Positions 24,735-36,181 of a DNA stretch of 62,000 bases are shown here, piece by piece; position 1 is the first letter of the stretch; every line of letters begins with the position of its first letter. The DNA is from Neocallimastix lanati (nom. inval.) (taxonomy: Eukaryota > Neocallimastigomycota > Neocallimastigomycetes > Neocallimastigales > Neocallimastigaceae): NCBI GenBank assembly GCA_016946835.1, contig JACVTC010000211.1:1-62000 (forward strand), in the 5' to 3' direction. Under the pieces are notes generated by a model. It was not told the origin of the DNA. It worked only from the letters and a program-made list of their open reading frames with translations, and did not search any database. The position numbers and the translations under genes are program-made.

Positions 24735-25480
24735 TTCAATAACCCAAAAAATTTCTTTGACCTAAAAAATTCTTTGACCCTAAATTTTTCAATAACCCAA
24801 AAAAATTTTTTGACCTAAAAATTTTTTGACTCTAAATTTTCTTTGACCCTAAATTTTTCAATAACCCAAAAAAATTTTTTGACCTAAAAAATTCTTTGAC
24901 CCTAAATTTTTCAATAACCCAAAAAAATTTTTTGACCTAAAAAATTCTTTGACCCTAAATTTTCTTTGACCCTAAATTTTTCAATAACCCAAAAAAATTC
25001 TTTGACCCTAAATTTTTCAATAACCCAAAAAAATTCTTTGACCCTAAATTTTTTCAATAACCCAAAAAAATTTTTTGACCTAAAAAATTTTTGACCTAAA
25101 AAATTCTTTGACCCTAAATTTTTTCAATAACCCCTAAAAATTTTTTGACCTAAAAAATTTTTGACCTAAAAAATTCTTTGACCCTAAATTTTTCAATAAC
25201 CCAAAAAAATTCTTTGACCCTAAATTTTTCAATAACCCAAAAAAATTCTTTGACCCTAAATTTTTCAATAACCCAAAAAATTTTTTGACCTAAAAAATTC
25301 TTTGACCTAAAAAATTCTTTGACCCTAAATTTTTCAATAACCCAAAAAAATTCTTTGACCCTAAATTTTTCAATAACCCAAAAAAATTTTTTGACCTAAA
25401 AATTTTTTGACCTAAAAAATTCTTTGACCCTAAATTTTTCAATAACCCAAAAAAATTTTTTGACCTAAAAATTTCTAAAG
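24735..25480. repeat. Composite tandem repeat built on TTGACCCTAAATTTTT and CAATAACCCAAAAA
   Basis: Short modules (TTGACCCTAAATTTT, TCAATAACCCAAAAAAATT, TTTTTTGACCTAAAAAATTC) alternate in variable order for 750 bases, giving a higher-order period of about 50 bases with duplications. The CCCTAAA and AACCC words resemble telomere units, but the period does not match a telomere. No gene. Confidence 0.8.
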
Positions 25481-26870
25481 AGAAAGTTGTATTTCAAAAT
25501 GTATCATAAATTAAATCAAATATATATTTAATATTTTATTTAATTTTAAAGATATATTTTTATTTTTTTTATAAAATAAAATAATAATATTTAATATTAA
25601 TTTTAAATATATATTTTATTTTTTTTATTTATAATAATTTATTCTTTTCCTTTTTTTTTAATAAAATAAAAAAAGAAATAAGTAAATAAAAATTATATAT
25701 AAATAAATAATAAATAATAAATAAAAAAATAAATAATAAATAAAAATAATAAATAATAAATAAAAATAATAAATAAAAATAATAAATAATAAATAATTAA
25801 ATAATAAGTAATAAATAAGTAATAAAAAATAAAAAATAATAAATAATAAATAATAAATAATTAAATAATAAATAATAAATAATAAATAAATAATAATTAA
25901 ATAATTAAATAATTAAATAATAAATAATAAATAATAAATAATAAATAATAAATAATAAATAATTAAATAATTAAATAATAAATAATAAATAATAAATAAT
26001 AAATAATAAATAAATAATTAAATAATAAATAATAAATAATAAATAAATGCTACAAAAAAAAAAAAAAATTAAATAAAAAAATAATAAAATAAAAAAATAT
26101 ATATATTTATAAATTATTTTAATTGTTGTTAATTTCTTATTAATTATTTTTATATAATTTATTCGTGGTTATGTACATTAGATATTATTTTATTTTTTAA
26201 TTATTTAATAATTTTTATAGTTAAAGATTTAAATATTTTTATAATCCTAAATGTAGATTAATTATATTGTGTTTAATAAAATACTATTTGATTTTATTTT
26301 TTAGCATAAATAATATTTGTATTTATTTTTATTTTTTTTTATTCCTTAAAAAAATTAATCATCTAATGTACTCTAAAATAAACTATAATTAAATATTGTT
26401 CATTAATATTTTATATTTATCTATTATTATTTTTTATCTATATATTAATATAATAATTAAAAAAAAAAAAAAAGTTTTTTCTTTTCAGCTTTAAAATTAA
26501 ATTTTGATTAAAAAATTTAAAAAATTAAGTTTTTAAAAAAATGGCATATCCGAAATTTTATTTTATAATTAATTTAATATAAATCTATAATTAAATTAAA
26601 AATTTAAATTTTTTGGACCAATCGATTTTTAAATAGAAAAATTTTTCTACTTTGACAAATAAAACCCGCTTTTGCTAAGGGGGTGGTCATTTTTTTTGGT
26701 TTTTTATCTATGTGATGGGAAAAAAAAAAAAAAAAATAAATAAAATAAAATTATATAATTATTAAAATTTTAAATAGCGAAATAAAATTTTTGATTGTGG
26801 GTTTTTTTTGGAATAATAATTATTTTTGGTGCATAGATAATATTTATTTTTTTTTTTTTTAATTTTTTTT
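25481..26870. other. Low-complexity AATAAT tract and AT-rich spacer
   Basis: AATAAATAATAAATAAT repeats fill 25680-26050. The remainder is AT-rich without a gene, except for a G/C-richer patch at 26665-26720 (CCCGCTTTTGCTAAGGGGGT) that I cannot assign. Confidence 0.55.
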
Positions 26871-29800
26871 TCTTATTGCAAGCTTTTTACTTTGTAAAAA
26901 GTTTAACTTTAGAAAGATAAAAGAAATAAATATTTTTCTTTCTTTCTTTCTTTTTTTTTTTTTATTAATTTTTTTTATTATTTTTATTTTAAATTATTTT
27001 ATTTTAAAAATAAAATAAAAATAAAAATAAAAAAAAAAAAAAATTAAAAAATGTTGAGAGGAAGAGGGGAAAATTTTTTCTTTTTTTTTTTCTATTTTAG
27101 AAAAATAAAAGAAATAAATATTTTTCTTTCTTTCTTTTTTTTTTTAATTTTTTTTTATTTTTATTTTAAATTATTTTATTTTAAAAATAAAATAAAAATA
27201 AAAATAAAAAAAGAATTAAAAAATGTTGAGAGGAAGAGGGGAAATTTTTTTTTTTTTCTACTTTAGAAAAATAAAAGAAATAAATATTTTTTTTTCTTTT
27301 TTTTTTTTTATTAATTTTTTTATTATTTTTATTTTAAATTATTTTATTTTAAAAATAAAATAAAAATAAAAATAAAAAAAGAATTAAAAAATGATGAGAG
27401 GAAGAGGAGAAAATTTTTCTTTTTTTTTTTTTTTTTTTTTCTATTTTAGAAAAATAAAAGAAATAAATATTTTTCTTTTGTCTTTTTTTTTTTTTTTATT
27501 AATTTTTTTTATTATTTTTATTTTAAAATATTTTATTTTAAAAATAAAATAAAAATAAAAATAAAAAAAAAATTAAAAAATGATGAGAGGAAGAGGGGAA
27601 AATTTTTCTTTTTTTTTTTTTTTTTTTTCTATTTTAGAAAAATAAAAGAAATAAATATTTTTCTTTTGTCTTTTTTTTTTTTATTTTTTTTTTTTTATTT
27701 TTATTTTAAATTATTTTATTTTTAAAATAAAAATAAAAATAAAAAAAAAAAAAAATTAAAAAATGTTGAGAGGAAGAGGGGAAAATTTTTTCTTTTTTTT
27801 TTTTTCTATTTTAGAAAAATAAAAGAAATAAATATTTTTCTTTCTTTCTTTCTTTCTTTTTTTTTTTTAATTTTTTTTTATTTTTATTTTAAATTATTTT
27901 ATTTTAAAAATAAAATAAAAATAAAAATAAAAAAAAAAATTAAAAAATGATGAGAGGAAGAGGGGAAATTTTTTTTTTTTTTTCTACTTTAGAAAAATAA
28001 AAGAAATAAATATTTTTCTTTCTTTCTTTCTTTTTTTTTTTTTAATTTTTTTTTATTTTTATTTTAAATTATTTTATTTTAAAAATAAAATAAAAATAAA
28101 AATAAAAAAAAAATTAAAAAATGATGAGAGGAAGAGGGGAAAATTTTTTCTTTTTTTTTTTCTATTTTAGAAAAATAAAAGAAATAAATATTTTTCTTTC
28201 TTTCTTTCTTTTTTTTTTTAATTTTTTTTATTTTTATTTTAAATTATTTTATTTTAAAAATAAAATAAAAATAAAAATAAAAAAAAAATTAAAAAATGAT
28301 GAGAGGAAGAGGGGAAATTTTTTCTTTTTTTTTTCTACTTTAGAAAAATAAAAGAAATAAATATTTTTCTTTTTTTCTTTTTTTTTTTTTTTATTAATTT
28401 TTTTATTATTTTTATTTTAAATTATTTTATTTTAAAAATAAAATAAAAATAAAAATAAAAAAAAAAATTAAAAAATGTTGAGAGGAAGAGGGGAAAATAT
28501 TTTCTTTTTTTTTTTCTATTTTAGAAAAATAAAAGAAATAAATATTTTTCTTTCTTTCTTTCTTTTTTTTTTTTAATTTTTTTTTATTTTTATTTTAAAA
28601 TATTTTATTTTAAAAATAAAATAAAAATAAAAATAAAAAAAAAATTAAAAAATGATGAGAGGAAGAGGGGAAATTTTTTTTTTTTTTCTACTTTAGAAAA
28701 ATAAAAGAAATAAATATTTTTCTTTCTTTCTTTCTTTTTTTTTTTAATTTTTTTTATTTTTATTTTAAATTATTTTATTTTAAAAATAAAATAAAAATAA
28801 AAATAAAAAAAAAATTAAAAAATGATGAGAGGAAGAGGGGAAATTTTTTCTTTTTTTTTTTCTACTTTAGAAAAATAAAAGAAATAAATATTTTTCTTTT
28901 TTTCTTTTTTTTTTTTTTTATTAATTTTTTTATTATTTTTATTTTAAATTATTTTATTTTAAAAATAAAATAAAAATAAAAATAAAAAAAAAAATTAAAA
29001 AATGTTGAGAGGAAGAGGGGAAAATATTTTCTTTTTTTTTTTCTATTTTAGAAAAATAAAAGAAATAAATATTTTTCTTTCTTTCTTTCTTTTTTTTTTT
29101 TAATTTTTTTTTATTTTTATTTTAAAATATTTTATTTTAAAAATAAAATAAAAATAAAAATAAAAAAAAAAAAAAATTAAAAAAAGATAAAAGTAAGAGG
29201 GGATTTTTTTTTTCTATTTTAGAAAGATAAACGAAATAATATTTTTCTTTTGTCTTTTTTTTTTTATTTTTTTTTTTATTTTTATTTTAAATTATTTTAT
29301 TTTTAAAAAAAAAAATAAAATAAAAATAAAAAAAGAATTAAAAAATGATGAGAGGAAGAGGGGAATTTTTTTTTTTTTTTTTTCTACTTTAGAAAAATAA
29401 AAAAAATAAATATTTTTCTTTCTTTCTTTTTTTTTAATTTTTTTTTTTTTTATTTTAAATTATTTTATTTTAAAAATAAAATAAAAATAAAAAAAAAATT
29501 AAAAAATGATGAAAGTAAGAGGGAATTTTTTTCTTTTTTTTTTTTTTTTTTCTATTTTAGAAAGATAAACGAAATAATATTTTTCTTTTTTCTTTTTATT
29601 TTTTTTATTTTTTTCTATTTTTATTTTAAATTATTTTATTTTAAAAAGAAAATAAAATAAAAAAAAAAAAAAAAAAAAAAAAAAGAATTAAAAAATGATG
29701 AGAGGAAGAGGGGAAAATTTTTTCTTTTTTTTTTCTTTTTTTTTTTTTTTTTCTTCTTTAGAAAGATAAAAGAAATAAATATTTTTCTTTCTTTCTTTTT

Positions 29801-30060
29801 TTTTTTATTAATTTTTTTTTATTATTTTTATTTTAAATAATAAAAAAAAAAAATAAAATAAAATGAAATAAAATTAAAAGATGTTGAGAAGAAAGGGGAA
29901 TTTTTTTTTTTCTATTTTAGAAAGATAAAAAGAAATAATTATTTTTCTTTCTTTTTTATTTAAAATTATTTTTTTATATTATTTTTTTAAAGAATAAAAT
30001 AAAATAAAACTAAAAAAAAAAGTGATGAGAAGGAGGAGAAGAAATTTTTTTTTTTTTTTA
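26870..30060. repeat. About 170-190-bp satellite with GGAAGAGGGGAAA box, about 17 copies
   Basis: The landmark GAGAGGAAGAGGGGAAA follows AAAAAATG(T/A)T at 27050, 27224, 27393, 27582, 27764, 27949, 28123, 28298, 28479, 28656, 28826 and 29005, then in diverged form up to about 30020. Each unit continues with a T tract, TATTTTAGAAAAATAAAAG, then T-rich and AAAATAAAA-rich halves. Units around 28120-28500 and 28650-29030 are near-identical blocks, showing duplication of pairs. The two apparent 70-76-residue ORFs (27051 and 28121) are copies of this repeat, not genes. Confidence 0.9.
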
Positions 30061-31138
30061 ATTGTAAAAGGCTAAAATTTAGAAAATTAAAAACAATATT
30101 ATATATATATTTTTTAATTTAAAAAAAATAAGAAAGAAAGAAAAAAATAAAAAATAAAAAAAAAATACAAGAATATAAGAATATAAGAATATAAGAATAT
30201 AAGAATTTTTTTGTTACGCTTTTTTTACTTAGTAAAAGGCTAAATTTTAGAAAGATAGAAACAATAATATTTTTTATTATGGTTTTTTCTTTCTTTCATT
30301 TTTATTAAAAAAAAAAAAATTAAATAAAATAAAAAATAATTAAAAAGTTATTTATTTAAAAAAAGGTCATGAAATGAATATATCTATCTTTTTTTTCATT
30401 AAAGACCTTATAATTTTGAACGTCTTAAATTTATTTTAAAATAGTTTTACTTTAAAATATGGATAACCCATTTTTTATTTTTAAAAAATAGTTATTAAAA
30501 AAAAAAAAAAAATAAAAAAATAATTAAAAATTATAAATTAAAGAATCATAAATAATAATAAACATTTATTAAAATTATAAATAATAAAATAAATTATATA
30601 ATAGATAATAAATATAATATCTAAATAATACCAAAATATCAATATATATAACTAATAATAAAATTTATACAAAATTTTCATTTTAATATGATAATTTTAA
30701 TATTTATATTAATATAATATTGATTGGATTAATGTTTAATTTATAAATAACAAATAGTATTTTTTTAATGCTATTTTCATTGTATTATAACTTTAATTTA
30801 TTAATATTTAATTATGAAATTTAATTATTAATTTTTTTTTTTTTTTTTGAAATAACTATTTTAAAATATTTATATATAGTAGTTCTACTTAAATATTTAA
30901 ATTATTATTAATTATTAAAAAAAAAAAAAAAAACTTTTTTTTAATTATATTTTTATTACTTAAGTAACAAAATCAAAAAGAAAAATAAAAAAGAAAAATT
31001 ATTTTTTATTTTAAATTTATTGTAAAATTTAAAAATCTAATATAAATTTTATTATTTTTATTCTTTAGTTTTAAATTTATAAAATTTAAAAAAAAAAAAA
31101 AAAAAAAATTATATTTTAAACTTTTTTTTTTTTAAAAA
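30061..31138. other. AT-rich region upstream of the endonuclease-reverse transcriptase gene
   Basis: It contains an 8-bp microsatellite (AAGAATAT) at about 30169-30208, several A/T homopolymers, and degenerate remnants of the previous satellite (TAGAAAGATAGAAACAATA near 30250). The last 60 bases before the ATG at 31139 are a poly-A tract and then a T-rich stretch. If 31139 begins a retroelement coding region, its 5' untranslated region must lie here; I see no clear boundary. Confidence 0.4.
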
Positions 31139-34100
31139 ATGTCAATTATTTATAAATTTAGACCATCAGTTATAACTGATAATTTCAGTTATAATATGAA
31201 TTTAAAAAATGTTAATGTTTGTAAAAAATTAAAATTAACTATTAAAAATTTAAAAAGTTTAAATATTTTTTATGTTAATGCACAAGGGTTTAATAAAGGA
31301 AAACAAGATATTACATTTGATTCTCTTATTAATATCTATGATATTATTTTCATTGCAGAATCATGGTATCTTGATTTTTATGAAATTATTAAAAACCCTT
31401 GTTTTGTAGCTACAACCCCGTTACCAATAAGACGTAATAATATTCGTCCTGGTAATGGGATATTTTGTTTTGCAAATTCTTTGATTAAGTCTTTAATCAA
31501 AGTAATGCATGTTACAGACTATTCAATTACTATTAAAGTTTGTAACAAAGTTTTAATGGCGGTATATTATCCGCCATCTTTAAAAAGACATATATTTGAA
31601 AAATGTCTTACTAACCCATATTCTCCAGATATTATATTTGGAGATTTTAATGTTGATATATTTGATTGCAAAGACGAAAAAAAGAAAAAGTTAACCCTCT
31701 ATATTTATTTACAAAAAAATTTACTGGAAAGAGTTTGTCCAGTATTAAAAGATAAATATAGTAAGATTCCAAAGTGGGATCACGTTTTTGCAAAAAAATC
31801 TATCAATTTAAAATTATACGTCGGATTAGCGCCATTTTCAAGTGATCATCAATCATTTGAAATGAAAATTAACTTAAACGAAGCTATTAGAATAGAGGAA
31901 AACTCTATATCAAACGCTTCATTCATTAAAAAAAAATATAATTTAAAAAATTTAAATGATCCTTTGATTCGTTCTTCCCTTGTTCAATGGATTGATACAA
32001 TTGCTGATAATATTAAAGGTATTTATGATATTATAGAAGAAAATTTTAAAGAATCAGAAGTTCAAATAAAACAAGAAATGGTTGATATGAGTGATGAACT
32101 TCTAATTCATATACTTCAAGATTGTTGTGAAGAAGTACTTGGGACGTTTAAAACGAATAAAAAAGTATATGAAACGAGTTCATATAAAAATACATTAGGA
32201 GTATCGACCATTGAAAATTCGCAAGAAGGGTTAAATTCATGGGATAGAAGAAAAGTATTTGAAATTCAAGATAGAATTAGTGAAGATCTTGATTCAAATA
32301 CAACCATTCGATTGTTCAAGGAACATATGAAAAGTTCATCTAATGTTCCTCAATATATTGAGTCTTCTAAAGCAAGCTTAAGCGCAATAGAGGATGCATT
32401 CGATTATTATTCCAATGCTTATAAATGTATTGATGACGAAAACCCAAGATTCAATCCAAAAATTATAAGAAGTAATTATTTAGGTATTTGTTATCATGAT
32501 TTTTATAAGTATATAAATTATGAAATAATTATCAATAAAATCAATAATTTATCCTCAAATAAAGCATGCGGTTCGGATGGAATTCATGCTCAAATATTAA
32601 AGGCACTTCTTAATAGTAAATTGCCAAAAATTTTAGAATCCTTATTCAAAATGTGCGTGAAATTTGGAGTAAGTCCACTTCGATGGAATTCTTCAATTAT
32701 TTTTCCAATCCCAAAAAAAAATGATTCATCCTTGATAAAAGATTTTCGCCCTATAGCCATTACGAATATATTTAGGAAATTATTTGAAGGGATTCTTCTC
32801 GATTTCATAAATGGCTATTTAAAAAATTTTTTTAAATTATGTGATAATCAAGCTGGGTTTCGTCGCGGATTTTCTACCCTGACACATGCTCTTATTTCCA
32901 ATGAAACTGCAAAAACAAGCCCAAAGCAATATCATGTTTTTTTAGATTTAAAAAAAGCATATGATTCGGTACCTGTAAAATTAGTACTTGAAAAGTTAGA
33001 AGATCGTCAGGTACCAATGGGTATTATTAGTCTTATAGCTTCTTTATTTTCAGAATGTACCACTAGAGTCTTAGTAAATCAAGAATTTACAAATGAAATT
33101 AAATTAGAAAGAGGATTACTTCAGGGTTCGATTCTCTCACCACTTCTATTTAATATTTTCATTGATGATTTAGCAAGTAAATTAACTCAAACATTTGAAA
33201 ATGAAGAAGAAAAGAAAAAATACCCACTCCCTCATTGCTTATTTTATGCAGATGACATAAAAATTAATCACTCCTCTGCATCTGCAATTCAAGAAATGTT
33301 AAATATTTGTTCTGAATGGGCTGATAATAATGGTATGGAATTTAATATCGATAAATCATCTTACTTGATTGATCCTCAAGTAGAAAATAATAAAGAAAAT
33401 GAAGGTACTTCAGATTCCTCGTATATTTATGATTATAATCATGATTTTGACAATTTCAATAATAATGATGATAATCATAAAGATAATAGAGACCTTAATA
33501 AAAACAATAATATTAATTTCAATCAAGAAAATTTCAATCAAATGAATAAATTTAATAAAAGTAATAATAATTATAAAAGTAATAATAACTTAATAAATAA
33601 TAATAATAATATCGAAAAAAATGAAAAAGTACATTTTTATATTACAATTAAAGGTATTAAAAAAGAATTATCGGGGGTAGTAACATATAAATATCTTGGT
33701 TTTCCTCATACCGTTAAAGGGATTGATTGGAAAGAACATTTAGAAGACAGTTCAAAAAAATCTTTAAAGTTTATTAAATCACTTTATTATTATAAAAATA
33801 GTTTACCTACTGTCTCTAAATTAATTATTTTTAAAACATTTATTCGTCCGATAATGGAATACTCTGCTTGTCTGTCATTCTATTGGATGGATTTAGAACA
33901 ATTTAAAAAACCAAATTCAACTTTAAATTATGAAGAAGTTTCTGGTTATCATAAAGTTATGACCGAAGCCGTTGAATGGATTGTTGGATCATCCAAATTT
34001 AATGTTGCCTGTTCTTTACTTGGTTTACCTCCAACAATGCTAAGATTATATATTTTAGCATTGAGATTCAAAATCCATTTAGACGGTATGAGTGATAATA

Positions 34101-34741
34101 ACCCTTTAAAAAAAACATTTGATTTAAAAAAAAATGCATTATTAAGTATGACTTCGTTTGCTGGAAGAATAATATCAAGAAAAGATATTTTTAATTTAAA
34201 ATACTTTAATCTACCTCCTCCTCGTCCTAAGGTAGATCCAATTACAAAAGAAATAATAAGGCCTAAAGAATTGGATGACATGGATTATAGAATTAATCTT
34301 ATGATTAAAAATTACTTCTTAAATTTAAAGTCTGATGCTATAATCCTTCCTTATGCTCGAACTAATAAAATAATAAATCCAGAAAATTCTATAATTATTT
34401 CTCCAGATAGATGTATCTTTATTAGAGATAGTACTACAAGATACAATTCTATAAATTGGAGATTAAATAGTTTCGGGCATAAAAAAACTTGTCCAATTTG
34501 CGGTGAAAGTTTTAATAGAGGACATATTAATGAATGTAAATTTATTGAATATGAGCCTTTTAAATCAATCATTACAGAAAATGATTTATTATTATTAAAA
34601 GAGGACAAGGAAAAATTTAAGGATTTACCAAAAACTTATAATATTTTAGATTCTTTATTAAATCATAAAAATTACAACACATTTAAATTATTTATTGAAA
34701 AATTTTATATTTATTGGGAAATTATAAATAACAATAAGTAA
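31139..34741 (+). CDS. Non-LTR retrotransposon endonuclease-reverse transcriptase, intact
   Basis: The ORF encodes 1200 residues and is unbroken. An APE-type endonuclease spans about 40-245: VNAQGF (N47), E74 in AESW, GDFN (168-171), WDH (213-215) and SSDH (234-237). A LINE-type reverse transcriptase spans about 465-760: KACGSDGI, FPIPKK, DFRPIAI, QAGFR, FLDLKKAYDS (D603 to D609), GLLQGSILSPLLF and the catalytic YADD at 703-706. An Asn/Asp-rich insertion at about 755-835 precedes the thumb. A CCHC knuckle, CPICGESFNRGHINEC, lies at 1118-1133. No RNase H domain is evident. It should nick or find a DNA target and copy its own RNA onto it. Its closest relative here is the truncated copy at 41729-43870, and a telomere-tailed element lies 1.4 kb downstream. 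Chromosome-end targeting is inference from that context. Confidence 0.95.
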   Translation: MSIIYKFRPSVITDNFSYNMNLKNVNVCKKLKLTIKNLKSLNIFYVNAQGFNKGKQDITFDSLINIYDIIFIAESWYLDFYEIIKNPCFVATTPLPIRRNNIRPGNGIFCFANSLIKSLIKVMHVTDYSITIKVCNKVLMAVYYPPSLKRHIFEKCLTNPYSPDIIFGDFNVDIFDCKDEKKKKLTLYIYLQKNLLERVCPVLKDKYSKIPKWDHVFAKKSINLKLYVGLAPFSSDHQSFEMKINLNEAIRIEENSISNASFIKKKYNLKNLNDPLIRSSLVQWIDTIADNIKGIYDIIEENFKESEVQIKQEMVDMSDELLIHILQDCCEEVLGTFKTNKKVYETSSYKNTLGVSTIENSQEGLNSWDRRKVFEIQDRISEDLDSNTTIRLFKEHMKSSSNVPQYIESSKASLSAIEDAFDYYSNAYKCIDDENPRFNPKIIRSNYLGICYHDFYKYINYEIIINKINNLSSNKACGSDGIHAQILKALLNSKLPKILESLFKMCVKFGVSPLRWNSSIIFPIPKKNDSSLIKDFRPIAITNIFRKLFEGILLDFINGYLKNFFKLCDNQAGFRRGFSTLTHALISNETAKTSPKQYHVFLDLKKAYDSVPVKLVLEKLEDRQVPMGIISLIASLFSECTTRVLVNQEFTNEIKLERGLLQGSILSPLLFNIFIDDLASKLTQTFENEEEKKKYPLPHCLFYADDIKINHSSASAIQEMLNICSEWADNNGMEFNIDKSSYLIDPQVENNKENEGTSDSSYIYDYNHDFDNFNNNDDNHKDNRDLNKNNNINFNQENFNQMNKFNKSNNNYKSNNNLINNNNNIEKNEKVHFYITIKGIKKELSGVVTYKYLGFPHTVKGIDWKEHLEDSSKKSLKFIKSLYYYKNSLPTVSKLIIFKTFIRPIMEYSACLSFYWMDLEQFKKPNSTLNYEEVSGYHKVMTEAVEWIVGSSKFNVACSLLGLPPTMLRLYILALRFKIHLDGMSDNNPLKKTFDLKKNALLSMTSFAGRIISRKDIFNLKYFNLPPPRPKVDPITKEIIRPKELDDMDYRINLMIKNYFLNLKSDAIILPYARTNKIINPENSIIISPDRCIFIRDSTTRYNSINWRLNSFGHKKTCPICGESFNRGHINECKFIEYEPFKSIITENDLLLLKEDKEKFKDLPKTYNILDSLLNHKNYNTFKLFIEKFYIYWEIINNNK

Positions 34742-34743
34742 AA

Positions 34744-34781
<38 letters not shown>

Positions 34782-35122
34782 TATATTATTATATTTAATA
34801 TATTTAAAAATTAATTAATTTGTATAATCCATTTAAACTATTTGATTTTTTCTTTTTTGATATAAAATTTTTTATTGTATTAAATAATTAGTTATTATTA
34901 TAAAATTACATACTTTAATAAAAATAATAATTTATGAAAATAATTTTCATTATTTAAATTTAGTTTAAAAATTATTATTTATAATTCTATCATTATAAAT
35001 GATTAAATTATTGAATAAAAAAATTAAATATAAAAATAAAAAAAAAAAAAAAAATTATAAAATGTATGTAATTACTATAAAATTTACTAATTTTAGATTT
35101 TTACAATATTAAATATTATTAT

Positions 35123-35166
<44 letters not shown>

Positions 35167-36110
35167 ATAATTTAAAGTAAAAAAAAAATATAATACTTAA
35201 AAAAGATATTAATATTGCCACATTAAAGAATCTCTACTGTAAAAATTTTAAATAATATCAATAATATCTTTATAAATATTAAATAAATATTAATATTTTA
35301 TTTAATAATATTTAAGATTAAATTAAATAAATTTTATAGTTTGTACCAGTAATACAATTAATATTTATTTAATTTTATAAATTAATAATTTTATAAATAA
35401 AAAATTGATATTAAATTTTAAGAAATATATATTTTGAAATTATAAATTAAAATCATTAAATATTACAAGTGTAAAAAATTTTAATTAATATTATAAATCA
35501 AATCAAAATTATAAATATATGAATATTTATATTATATAATAATTAATATTTAATTTTTTTTTTTTTTTTGTCGTAAATTTTATTTGTTATTTTTTAAATA
35601 AACGACTAAAATTTAACAATCTTAAGTTTCAAAAAAAAAAAAAAAATAAAAAAATAAAATTATTTGGAACGATTATTCATTATGATTTGAAATTATTTAT
35701 TAAAAAAAAAAAATAATACTACTTATTTTTATTTTAATATGAATTAATTAAAAATCAATTTTATTATATTAAAAAATAAAAAATAAGAAATTAAATTATC
35801 ATAATAATTTAAATAAATAAATAATAATAATAAAAAAAAAAAAAAATTTAATAAAAATATTAATAATATGTAACTCCTAATTATTAATTAAAAGTAAGGA
35901 GGATGTATGATAATATTAATAATTAATATTTATAAGATCTTTTATTTCTAAATTAAAAATATATAAAGGTTTGTACCATTATAATTTTTGTAATTATAAT
36001 TAATAGAAAAAAAAAGTTAAATGCAAATAATAAAGGGGATTTAATTTTAAAATAGGAGATTTAATTTTAAAATATAAATAGAAGACAAATTTTTAAGTAA
36101 AATTTTTATT
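34742..36110. other. Non-coding region between the reverse transcriptase and element E
   Basis: AT-rich, with a TA dinucleotide run just after the stop codon, a long T tract near 35125-35162 and several A tracts. TTTGTACCA occurs twice (near 35341 and 35971). Importantly, it contains no telomere-like repeat, so unlike the other units there is no boundary mark separating the reverse transcriptase from E. Confidence 0.5.
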
Positions 36111-36181
36111 AAATAAAAATATTCTTAATAATTAAATATTCTTATAAATTTTAATCTCTTATAATTATTTTCTAAAAAAAA

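Noticed and set aside
27051-28351. 71- and 76-residue ORFs starting MLRGRGENFF/MMRGRGENFF
   Set aside because: Both are the same satellite unit translated. Homopolymer length changes break the frame in other copies.
5355-31138. CRISPR array among the tandem repeats
   Set aside because: The repeats are adjacent satellite units without unique spacers, no cas genes are present, and the context is eukaryotic.
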